From NCBI RefSeq assembly GCF_000019965.1, contig NC_010571.1:4721001-4785000 (forward strand): a stretch of 64,000 nt of DNA, written 5' to 3'. The notes under the pieces were generated by a model. The model saw nothing but the letters and a program-made list of their open reading frames with translations, had not been told where the DNA came from and searched no databases. The translations under genes were made by a program, and so were the position numbers. The number at the start of each line of letters is the position of its first letter. Positions within the stretch are counted from its first letter, which is position 1. Below are positions 45,043-54,800 of the stretch, piece after piece. Source of the DNA: Opitutus terrae PB90-1 (GTDB lineage Bacteria > Verrucomicrobiota > Verrucomicrobiia > Opitutales > Opitutaceae).

Positions 45043-45420
45043 GTGGACTTGCTGGCCATCTACGACTGCCTGTGCGACCGGACGCGACTGCGCCTCCTGC
45101 ACCTGCTGTTGGACGGACCGTTGTGCGTCTGCCATTTCCAGGAGGTGTTGCGCGAGCCGCAGGTGAAGATCTCCAAGCATCTGGCCTACCTGCGCCGCAA
45201 CCGGCTCGTCGAAGCCGAGCGTTGCGCGAACCGCATGATCTACCGGTTGCCAGCCACGCGTTCACCTCAACTCGCCGCCAACCTCGCCTGCCTGCAGGAC
45301 TGCGCTCGGGAGGAGCGCGTGTTCCGGGACGACGCGCTCCGGTTGAAGAAACTTCGCGCGCGCTTCGACGCCGGCACGCCGGACTGCGTCCGCCGTCCGC
45401 AGGCCGCCGCCCTGCGCTGA
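45043..45420 (+). CDS. arsR: ArsR-family metalloid-responsive repressor
   Basis: From GTG 45043 a 125-residue winged-helix protein: LLAIYDCLCDRTRLRLLHLL, metal-binding Cys28 and Cys30 in GPLCVCHFQEVL, and the recognition helix QVKISKHLAYLRRNRLVE. That length is normal for the family. The frame is open upstream to ATG 44893 and 44854, but those codons cover a repeat and the likely operator, so I prefer the short form. It probably represses its own gene and the ACR3 and arsC genes that follow, and releases DNA on As(III) binding. The C-terminus ends in a Cys-containing tail (PDCVRRPQ). Confidence 0.9.
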   Translation: MDLLAIYDCLCDRTRLRLLHLLLDGPLCVCHFQEVLREPQVKISKHLAYLRRNRLVEAERCANRMIYRLPATRSPQLAANLACLQDCAREERVFRDDALRLKKLRARFDAGTPDCVRRPQAAALR

Positions 45421-45444
45421 GCACGCGCGGCACCACGATTTTCC

Positions 45445-46527
45445 ATGAGCACCCTCGCCCCGAAACGACTCGATTTCTTCGAACGCTACCTCTCGCTCTG
45501 GGTTCTCGGCTGCATGGTCGTGGGCGTGACGATCGGGAAACTGCTGCCCAACCTCACCGGGACCCTCAGCCGTTGGGAATTCGGCCGCGACTCGCACGTC
45601 AACATCCCGATTGCCGTGCTGATCTGGCTGATGATCTACCCGATGATGCTGAAGATCGACTTCGGCGGGCTCGCCGGCGTGGTGCAGCGTCCGAAAGGGC
45701 TCGTCATCACGCTCGTCGTCAACTGGCTCATCAAACCGTTCAGCATGGCGCTGCTCGGCTGGCTGTTCCTCCGCCTGCTGTTCAGCGACACGCTCGGGCT
45801 CATCACGCCGGACGCGGCGAAGGATTACACCGCCGGGTTGATCATCCTCGCCGCGGCACCGTGCACTGCGATGGTCTTCGTCTGGAGTTATCTCACCGAA
45901 GGCGACTCGGCCTACACGCTCGCACAGGTGGCGATCAACGATCTTATCATGCTCGTCGCGTTCGCGCCCATCGTGATGTTCCTCGTCGGCGTCAGCGGCG
46001 TGGTCGTGCCGAAGGGCGTGTTGGTCACCTCGGTCGTCGTCTTCATCGTGATTCCGCTCGCCGCCGGCTGGCTGAGCCGGACGCTGCTGATCCGCCTCCG
46101 CGGCGCGGTCTGGTTCAGCGGCACGTTTCTCCCGGTGTTCAAGCCCGTCACGATCCTCGCGCTGCTCGCGACCCTCGTGCTGATCTTCGCCTTTCAGGCG
46201 GAAAACCTGCTCACCAACTGGCTCGCGGTCGCGCTGATCGCGGTGCCGATCTTGATCCAGGTCTACTTCAATTCCGGCCTCGCCTACCTGCTGATGCGCG
46301 CGTTCCGCGTGCCGCACAACGTCGCTTCGCCCGGCGCGCTGATTGGCGCCAGCAACTTCTTCGAACTCGCCGTGGCGGTCGCCATCACGCTGTTCGGTCC
46401 CACGTCCGGCGCCGCGCTCGCCACGATCGTCGGCGTTCTCGTCGAGGTGCCCGTGATGTTGTCCGTCTGTCGCGTCTGCAATCGCTCGCGCGACTGGTAT
46501 CAGCGGTCGTTGCCGGCTGCGTTGTAG
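45445..46527 (+). CDS. arsB: arsenite efflux transporter, ACR3 family
   Basis: The 360-residue membrane protein has about ten predicted helices. It shows LIWLMIYPMMLKIDF, the conserved Cys140 in LAAAPCTAMVFVWSYL and GASNFFELAVAVAI with the conserved Glu, all features of ACR3 (BASS superfamily) antiporters. It exports As(III) or Sb(III). It begins 24 bp after arsR and precedes arsC, giving an arsR-acr3-arsC operon. Confidence 0.95.
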   Translation: MSTLAPKRLDFFERYLSLWVLGCMVVGVTIGKLLPNLTGTLSRWEFGRDSHVNIPIAVLIWLMIYPMMLKIDFGGLAGVVQRPKGLVITLVVNWLIKPFSMALLGWLFLRLLFSDTLGLITPDAAKDYTAGLIILAAAPCTAMVFVWSYLTEGDSAYTLAQVAINDLIMLVAFAPIVMFLVGVSGVVVPKGVLVTSVVVFIVIPLAAGWLSRTLLIRLRGAVWFSGTFLPVFKPVTILALLATLVLIFAFQAENLLTNWLAVALIAVPILIQVYFNSGLAYLLMRAFRVPHNVASPGALIGASNFFELAVAVAITLFGPTSGAALATIVGVLVEVPVMLSVCRVCNRSRDWYQRSLPAAL

Positions 46528-46562
46528 AACCGCTCGTGCAGCTCGATCAGCAGCTCATCGCG

Positions 46563-46637
46563 GCAGGGCGCTCATGCCGTGAGCGCCGCGAACGTCAAAG
46601 GACTTCCCGGCGGGCAGCGGAATGCCCGCCCTACCCT
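46563..46637. repeat. composite two-hairpin palindrome, inverted (family A)
   Basis: A GGCGCTCA/TGAGCGCC hairpin (46567-46587) and a GGCGGGC/GCCCGCC hairpin (46609-46630) are bounded by GCAGGGCG on the left and CGCCCTACC on the right. Reading in reverse, it repeats the layout of 15992-16066. It lies between the arsB and arsC genes. Confidence 0.8.
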
Positions 46638-46651
46638 TCCGTCCCCCACCC

Positions 46652-47086
46652 ATGAAACCTGTCGTTCTTATCCTCTGCACCGGCAACTCGTGCCGCAGCC
46701 ACATGGCCGAGGGGATTCTCCGCGCCGCCGCCGGTGATCTCGTCGAGGTGCACAGCGCCGGCTCCAGGCCCGCCGGGTACGTGCATCCAAACGCGATCCA
46801 GGTCCTGCGCGAGATCGGCATCGACATCTCCGCCCACACGTCGAAACACATGAACGATTTTCTCCACCGGCAGGTCACAACCGTGATCACCGTCTGCGGT
46901 CATGCCGACGCGGCGTGCCCGATGTTTCCCGGCCAGGTAAACCGTCACCACTGGGGTTTCGACGATCCCGCGCACGCCAGCGGCACCGCAGCGGAAATCC
47001 TCGCCGAGTTCCGGCGCGTGCGCGACGAGATCGCGCGCGTGTTCCGCGCCTACGCCGCCGGGCTGCGCGAAGCTCCACGCGGGTAA
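46652..47086 (+). CDS. arsC: arsenate reductase, thioredoxin-coupled LMW-PTPase type
   Basis: A 144-residue protein with the P-loop LCTGNSCRS (nucleophile Cys9; Cys14 also present) and a second redox pair Cys82 and Cys89 in [11 protein letters not shown]. This Cys pattern separates true thioredoxin-dependent arsenate reductases from tyrosine phosphatases; the numbering of the second pair matches Bacillus-type ArsC. It reduces arsenate to arsenite for export by the ACR3 pump. The ATG at 46652 gives MKPVVLILC; an upstream ATG lies in the palindrome. Confidence 0.94.
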   Translation: MKPVVLILCTGNSCRSHMAEGILRAAAGDLVEVHSAGSRPAGYVHPNAIQVLREIGIDISAHTSKHMNDFLHRQVTTVITVCGHADAACPMFPGQVNRHHWGFDDPAHASGTAAEILAEFRRVRDEIARVFRAYAAGLREAPRG

Positions 47087-47103
47087 TGTTTGGCTGCGTT
47101 GAC

Positions 47104-47155
47104 TTCCCCCGCAATGGGTTAGCCGGCCGGCCGGCCGGTAGGGGGGAACTTGCGG
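47104..47155. repeat. inverted repeat with CCGG core
   Basis: TTCCCCC (47104-47110) faces GGGGGGAA (47141-47148), with CCGGCCGGCCGGCCGG between (about 47123-47138); CCCGCAA and TTGCGGG form a further match. It lies between arsC and the glycosyltransferase gene and could block polymerase, though without a T-run. Confidence 0.6.
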
Positions 47156-47171
47156 GAGCGGAGCGGTCCGT

Positions 47172-48476
47172 ATGCGGCTCTCGTCCGCTCCCTTCATGGC
47201 TGCAGGCGCTCACACTCTTTCCCGGTTGCGCAATCGCTTCAACGCGCTGCGCCTTCACGCCCTCACCCTTTTCTGGAGCGTGATCCCTCGCGACGTGCTG
47301 CGGTTGCTGCCAGGCACGTCGCAAACCTTCGGGCCGCCCCGGCGCACCGCCACCCTGGCCCACTACCGGCAACACGCACCGGCCGAATGGCGCGAGGTGT
47401 TCCCTGCGCGACCGCGGAGCCATCCGCCCCCGTTTCACTGCAACGATCCGCGCACCACCTTCCTGCGGCCGTTCGTCGCGATGTGGGCCGCCGTCGGCGT
47501 TGCGCTGATTCCCGGCGGCCGGATCGTTGACGAACACGGCTGGGCGGTGGGCGATGGCGACACGCTGCTCACGGAGTTCTGCCCCTGGGGGCGGCATCCC
47601 CGCTCGCGCGTCGATCACATCATCCGCTTGCACCCGCCGCAGCGACTGCGCGGCCGCACCCTTAATCTCTGCAGCAGCGAAGCAACGGTGAACTTCTACC
47701 ACTACATGATGGATGCGATCGCGCGCGCCGCCCTCGTGCAGCAGGCCGGCTTCACGTGGGCCGACTTCGATCACGTGGTGCTTCCGCGTTTGCGCACGCC
47801 CACCACCACCGCGATCGAGCGCGCCATCGGCGTGCCCGCCGCGAAGATCATCCGGATGGGCCGACGCCAGCAGTTTGCCTGCGATGTGCTCGTTCAACCG
47901 TCGTTTCCCGGCACCATCGCGGGCGCACCGCCGTGGGTGGTTGAATTCTACCGCGAACTGTTCCCGGCGCCCGAGATGGGCCGCCGCGACCGCCGGCTTT
48001 ATTTTCCGCGTCACGGCCGGCGCAGTCTCCTGAACGCAGCCGAACTCGAACCGCTGTTGAGCGGACAGGGGTTTGAGTCGGTCGATCCCGGCACTACACC
48101 CCACCTTCGCGAACGGCTCGCCGAAGCGGCCTACGTCGTCGGCGTGCACGGTGCCGCCCTCACGAACCTGGTTTTCTGCCGTCCGGGCACCCGCGTGCTG
48201 GAGCTTCTGCCGAGCGACAGCGCGCATCACCACAACGCGTTTTATTACTACACGCTCTGCGCCAGCGCCGACATGCCGTATGGCGCCGTGGTCGGGCCGT
48301 CACGGCGTCACCGGTTCAACCGTCACTTTCCCCAATCGGGCGCAGACTTCACGATCGCTCCCGCGGATTTCGAAGCTGGCCTGCGCGCATTGCTCGCCGA
48401 GCCCGCTGTGGTGGTGCCCCGCGGCATCGACTCCCGCGGGAACAGTTCCCCGATGTCGGCATCGGGAGCAGCCTGA
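47172..48476 (+). CDS. glycosyltransferase family 61 (DUF563) protein
   Basis: A 434-residue protein with an N-terminal basic/hydrophobic region and a C-terminal GT61 domain: CSSEATVNFYHYMMDAIARAA, DFDHVVLPRL and the hallmark VVGVHGAALTNLVFCRPG. GT61 enzymes transfer xylose, N-acetylglucosamine or other sugars, often to surface polysaccharide or protein. No polysaccharide operon is adjacent, so substrate and acceptor are unknown. The ATG at 47172 is used; 47196 is also possible. Confidence 0.85.
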   Translation: MRLSSAPFMAAGAHTLSRLRNRFNALRLHALTLFWSVIPRDVLRLLPGTSQTFGPPRRTATLAHYRQHAPAEWREVFPARPRSHPPPFHCNDPRTTFLRPFVAMWAAVGVALIPGGRIVDEHGWAVGDGDTLLTEFCPWGRHPRSRVDHIIRLHPPQRLRGRTLNLCSSEATVNFYHYMMDAIARAALVQQAGFTWADFDHVVLPRLRTPTTTAIERAIGVPAAKIIRMGRRQQFACDVLVQPSFPGTIAGAPPWVVEFYRELFPAPEMGRRDRRLYFPRHGRRSLLNAAELEPLLSGQGFESVDPGTTPHLRERLAEAAYVVGVHGAALTNLVFCRPGTRVLELLPSDSAHHHNAFYYYTLCASADMPYGAVVGPSRRHRFNRHFPQSGADFTIAPADFEAGLRALLAEPAVVVPRGIDSRGNSSPMSASGAA

Positions 48477-48840
48477 TCGGGCGATTCTCGGAGCACCGGA
48501 TGCCCGCGGGTCCGTCGATCTGCTACAACAAGGCTCGGCCGGATGGACTCGATCCCGAGTCATCCCGCTGACGCCTCTGAACACCACACACACTTCGGCG
48601 TCGCGCTATCTGCGCGGCCTCTGCGGTTTATGCCCCGGGCTCGGGGGGCAAGCCGGACAGAAATTTCCCGCTTCGCGTGGGGGATGGGGGCATGGCCCCG
48701 CGGTGCCTGAATCCGGTGCCGCCAGCCGCCTCTCAGGCTAACCCCGGAGGTGTCCTCGGGGTTTTGCTGGGAGCGTCCCCGTTTTCGCTCCGCCCGCGGA
48801 GAGTCCTGTCCAGCAAGTTTCTTCCGATCGCTTTTCACCT
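48477..48840 (+). other. 364-bp leader with several stem-loops before the giant gene
   Basis: No gene is seen. From about 48620 on, the + strand holds successive stems: TGCCCC/GGGGCA near 48630-48652, GGGGC/GCCCC near 48687-48698, GCGG/CCGC near 48699-48722, GCCTGA/TCAGGC near 48704-48738, then the terminator-like hairpin at 48740. The arrangement looks like a structured 5' leader. It did not match the cobalamin, FMN, SAM, glycine or c-di-GMP consensus I know. Confidence 0.5.
48740..48765 (+). terminator. intrinsic terminator-like hairpin
   Basis: AACCCCG (48740-48746) pairs with CGGGGTT (48757-48763), inner GAGG pairs with CCTC, the loop is TGT, and the T-run is 48762-48765. It could terminate the upstream gene or act as an attenuator 75 bp before the giant gene. 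Confidence 0.65.
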
Positions 48841-51800
48841 ATGAACTACCGCCTGCTCGCCAGCTTGGTGACCTCCCTGCTGCTCGCCGTCACCGCTTCC
48901 GCTTACAATTTTTCGATCAGCACGCTGCACGGCGTCTCGTTCGCCAGCGGCGTAACCTCGCTGCAATTCGGCCCGGATCAGCGGCTCTACGCGGCACAGG
49001 TGAGCGGCGAGATCCTGGTGATGACCGTGCAGCGACTTGGGCCGAACAACTACCAGGTCACGGCGACCGAGACGATCAATCTCGTCCGCGACATTCCGAA
49101 CTACAACGATGATGGTACCCGGGCCGCCACGCTGACGACGCGCCAGGTGACGGGTATCCTGGTGGTGGGCACCGCGAGCAACCCGGTGATCTACGTGACC
49201 TCCAGCGACCCCCGGATCGGGGGTGGCAGCGGCGGCGTCAACGATCTCAACCTCGACACGAACTCGGGCATCATTTCCCGACTGACCCGTACGGGGGGCG
49301 TCTGGTCCAAGGTTGATCTCGTCCGCGGGTTGCCGCGGTCGGAAGAGAATCATGCCAGCAACGGCATGCAGCTCGATGCGGCGACCAACACGCTCTACCT
49401 CGCGCAGGGCGGCAACACCAATGCCGGTGGCCCCTCGAACAATTTCGCGTTCATGTGCGAAACCGCGCTCTCGGCCGCGATTCTTTCCATCGATCTCGAC
49501 GCGATCAACGCGATGCCCGTCCAGACCGACGCCTACGGGCAGCAATACCTCTACAACCTGCCGACCGTCGACGACCCGAATCCCAGCCGGGGCCAGAACC
49601 CCGACGGCAGCGACGTCAACGATCCGTTCGGCGGCAACGACGGCCTGAACCAGGCGCGGCTCGTCGCGGACGGCCCGGTGCAGGTCTACTCGTCCGGCTA
49701 CCGCAACCCCTACGACCTCGTCATCACGCGCACGCCCGGCGCGGAGGGGCGGATGTACGCGTGGGACAACGGCGCCAACAACGGCTGGGGCGGCTACCCC
49801 AAGAACGAAGGCCCCGAGGGCAACGTCACCAACGAATACGTCGACGGCGAGCCCGGCACGGTGAACAACAAGGACAACCTGCACGTGATCACCGCCGGCT
49901 ACTACGCCGGGCACCCGAATCCGATCCGCGCGAACCCCGCGGGCGCCGGTTGGTTCCACTACGATTCCACGCAGCCTGCCGGTTCCGAAAAGATTTTCTC
50001 GCTTACGCCGACCACGGATTGGCCGCCAGTGCCGGTGGCGATGGCCAATCCGGTCGAAGGCGATTTTCGGCAGCCGGGCGTGAACGACGGCGCATTGATG
50101 ACCTACACGGCCTCCACGAATGGCCTCGCCGAATACATCGCGACCAATTTCTCCGGTGAAATGCGCGGCAACCTCATCGCCGCGAGCTACGACGGCAAGC
50201 TGCTCCGCATCGCGCTCAGCGCCGACGGCACGACCGTGACCAACGGCGTCGAGCCGCTCGCCAGCGGTTTCGGCAACCTCCCGCTCGACGTCACCACGCC
50301 CGACCCGATCAACGGCGCGGCGTTCGTCGGCACCATTTGGGTCAGCCATTACGCGCCCGCGAAAATCAGCGTGCTCGAGCCGAGCGACTTCGACTCCCCC
50401 GGCAGCGACACGTGCACGGGCATCAACTCCGCCGCGGTCGACGAGGATGGCGACGGCTACAGCAACGCCGACGAGATCGCCAACGACTCCGATCCGTGCT
50501 CGGCCGCGATCCGACCGGCGGATGTCGATGGCGACCACATTTCCGACCAGCTCGACACCGACGACGACAACGATGGCGTGCCCGACACGCAGGACCCCTT
50601 CCCGATCGATCCGCTCGACGGCAAGAGCGTGCCGCTGCCGCTGCGCTACGATCTCTTCAATGAGACGGGCATCGGCTTCTTCGGCGTCGGCATGACCGGC
50701 CTGATGATGAACCCCGGCCAGGACTACCTGCCGTTGATCAGTCCGGACAACGCGATCGCCGGCGGCACCGCGGGGTTGTTCACGCTCGCCGAGGTCGGCC
50801 CCGGCCGCGCGCTCGGGTCCAGCAACAACCAGAAGGACGCCTACCAGTTCGCCTTCAACTCCGACGAATTCACCACGCCGTACATCATCTCCTCGCGCCT
50901 TGGCGGACCGTTCTTCAACAGCAGTCCAACCGGTCAGCAGGCGCAGGGCATCTATCTCGGCAATGGCGATCAGGACAACTACGTCTCCGTCGCGATTCAC
51001 GGCAACGAGGGCGCGGGCGGGCTGCAGGTCGTCTATGAAAACGACGGCACGATCGTATCGCAGGACCTCTATCCGCTCGCCGGGCTCGCGGACCTCACGA
51101 CGATCGATCTGTATTTCACCGTCGATCCCGTCGCCGCCACGGTGCAGCCCGGCTATCGGCTCAGCGAAAGCGATCCGGTCACCGCGTTGGGCTCGCCGAT
51201 TGCCGTCGGCGGCGAGGTGCTGGCCGCGCTGATGGGCGCGCGCCCGCTCGCCATCGGATTCTTCGCCACCACCGGCGGCGGCGGCGCACCGACGTTCTCT
51301 GCGACGTGGGACTACTTCGACATCGCGCCGATCAACAACACCGCGATCGCCAAGTTCACCATCGATCCGCCGGTCACCGACATGGCGACCGCCAGCACCT
51401 ACACGGCCGGAGCCTTCAAGATTCAGAACAACTCCACTGACGGGCAGCAAATCGAGAGCGTTTCCATCGATCTGAGCACGGCGATCTTCCCCGACATGGT
51501 GTTCGATCCGGCCGGCACCGCCGGCGATCCGGACCACAAGGCTTTCCAGCCTAACACCTATGCCGGCGGCGCAGCCGGCGCGGTCGGCACGAACACCAAA
51601 CCGCACAACGGCACGAGCGGCGAGGACGGCTACGATGGGCTCGACATCACGTTCGGCGCCTTCCCGCCCGGCGGCTCACTCGCCTTCTCGATCGATGTCG
51701 ATCCAAACAACGTGAAAGGTGTCGCCGCGCCCGGGGAGAACCACGCCGCCAGCGTCTCCGGCCTCGAACTCATCGGCAGCACCGTCGAGGTGTTCTTCAG

Positions 51801-54800
51801 CGACGGCAGCGTCCAGCGCTCGCGGCTCGGCCGGCTCGAGAACACGCAGGATGGCTCCTATGCGTGGCTCCGCTCCGAAAAGCCGCCGAAGCCGGGACTC
51901 ACCGCGCTCGGCAAGTCTTCGCCGTTCACCACCGGTGAACCGGAAACCCTTCGCGTCGCCGGGCCGACCGGCTTCAATGTCACGCTGACCCGCATCGAAG
52001 GCGCGCTCTACCTCGGTGGCGTGCCCGGCGGTGGCTACGATATCGATCCGTTCGAAGCCAACACCGCCATCGACATCGCCGAGCAGACCGGCGTGATCCC
52101 CGCGGCAGGTTACCTCGATTTCACCGTCACCGGCACCAAGTCGAACGACGACGGCGGCTACAACTACGTCACCGCCGTCCTGAGCAACAGCTCCGGCATC
52201 AAGGGTCCGGCGTCGACTCCGGTCGTGTTCATGTTCGACCCCAGCCTCAGCCCCGACACCCAGCCGCCCACCCAGCCGGGCGCACTCACGTTCAGCAACG
52301 TGACGCCCAACAGTCTCACGGTTACGTGGACCGCCTCGACGGACAACGTCGGTGTCACCGGTTATCGCGTTTCGCGCGACGGCGCGTTGATCGCGACGGT
52401 CACCGGCCTCTCCTACAACGACTCGTCGCTCGCGCCGGCGACCACCTATGACTACTCGGTGGTCGCTATCGACAGCGCGGGCAACCTCTCGGCCCCACGC
52501 GCCGCGAGCGTCACCACGCTCGAGGCGAGCGCGAACACGGTGGTTCGGATCAACTGCGGCGGCCCGACTTACCTCGACGCGACCGGCAACACTTGGATCG
52601 CTGACACCTACTACAACACCGGCTTTGCCTCGACGGATTCCGCGACGGTGACGGGCACCACCCTCGGCCAGCTGTTCAAAAGCTACCGCTGGGACGACAC
52701 GCCGTCACCGGAACTTCTGTACACCATCCCGATCGCGAATGGTTCCTATGTCGTCCGACTTTATCTCGCGGAAACGTCCTCGAGCGCGAAGGCGCCGGGC
52801 AAGCGCGTCTTCGACGTCGATATCGAGGGCACGCGCGCGTTCGAGGATGTCGATGTCTACGTCATGGCCGGCGGCGGCAACAAGGCGCTGATCCTCGAGG
52901 CCGCGACGACGGTCAATGACGGCAACGTGCAGATCAAATTCCTCCACCAGGTCTTCCATCCGCGCATCTACGCGATCGAGGTGCTGCCGACCTCGGGCCC
53001 GAGCGACACCGAACCGCCCACCCAGCCCGGCGCGATCACCTTCAGCGGAGTGACTTCGAGCAGCGTGACACTGGACTGGACCGGCTCGACCGACGACGTG
53101 GGCGTCACCGGTTATCGGATCTCGCGCGACGGCTCGGTCCTCACGACGGTGAGCAGCCTGACCTTCACCGACTCGACGGTGAGTCCGGAAACCGCCTACG
53201 ACTACTCCGTCGTGGCGCTCGATGCGGCGGGCAACGCCTCGACCGCGAGCACCGCATCGGTCACGACCCTGGACGCGCCGCCGCCCGACGACACGCAACC
53301 GCCGAGCCAGCCCGGCGTGCTCTCGTTCACTGGCGTGACGACGAGCAGCGTCACCGTGAACTGGGCGGCATCGACCGACAATGTCGGCGTGGCCGGCTAC
53401 CGGATTTCGCGCAACGGCGTGGAACTGACCACGGTCACGGGCCTGACGTTCACCGACTCGACCGTCGTCGCGAACACGACCTACGACTACTCGGTCGTGG
53501 CCTTCGACGCGGCGAACAACACCTCGCCCGAGCGCACCGGCAGCGTGGCCACGCCGCCGAGCGGCGGCGCCAGCACCGTGATCCGCGTCAACGCAGGCGG
53601 CTCGAGCTACGTCGACGGCGCCGGGAACACCTGGTCGGCGGACACTGGCTACAACACCGGCGGCACCTATTCGGTCTCCTCTTCGACGGCCATCGCCGGC
53701 ACGACCGATGACCCGCTGTTCCGCACAGAGCGCTATGATGCCTCGACCGCACCGGAGCTCACCTACTCGTTCGCCGTGCCGAACGGAAACTACCTTGTCC
53801 GTCTGCTCTTCGCCGAGAACTACGGCAGCGCCAAGGGCGTCGGCAAACGCGTCTTCGACGTGGATATCGAAGGCGCCCGGGCCTTCGAAGATGTGGACAT
53901 CTATGCGCAGGCGGGCGGCGGCAACAAGGCCCTGATTCTCGAGCACACGACCGCCGTCACGGACGGTCAGCTCAACATCGGCTTCGTGCACCAGGTCCAG
54001 AATCCGAAGGTCAACGCGATCGAGATCCTTTCGGTCGACGCGCCGGCGGACACGCAACCGCCCACGCAGCCCGGCGCGATCACGTTCAGTGACGTGAGCT
54101 GGGACAGCGTCACGCTCAATTGGGGTGCGTCGACCGACAACATCGGCGTCGCAGGATATCGGATTTCCCGCGACGGAACCGAGCTCGCCACGGTCAATGC
54201 GCTCACGTTCACCGACTCGACGGTCGCAGCGCAGACCGACTACGACTACACCGTTGTCGCGCTCGATGCGGCCGGCAACGAATCCACCGCGCGCAACGCT
54301 TCCGTCACCACCACCGCCTCGCCCGATACGCAGCCGCCGTCCGCGCCGGGCGCGCTCGTCTTCTCCGACGTCACGGCGAGCAGTCTCACCGTGAGCTGGA
54401 CGGCTGCGACCGACAACGTCGAGGTAACGGGCTACCGCGTGTCGCGCGACGGCGTGCAACTGGCGACCGTCACGACGCTGTCGTTCGACGACACCGGGCT
54501 CTCCGCCGCCACGTCCTACAGTTACTCGGTCGAAGCGCTGGACGCCGCCGGCAACGCGTCGCCGGCGAGCACCGCCTCGGTCACGACGTCCACGGCGGCC
54601 GATGCGCAGCCGCCTTCCGCGCCGGGCGCGCTTGTGTTCTCCAACGTGACCGCGAGCAGCCTGACCGTGAGTTGGACGGCTGCGACCGACAACGTCGAGG
54701 TAACGGGCTACCGCGTGTCGCGCGACGGCGTGCAACTGGCGACCGTCACGACGCTGTCGTTCGACGACACCGGACTCTCCGCCGCGACGTCCTACAGCTA

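Noticed and set aside
46652-47086. Protein tyrosine phosphatase instead of arsenate reductase
   Set aside because: The second Cys pair (82 and 89) and the ars operon context are specific to thioredoxin-coupled ArsC.
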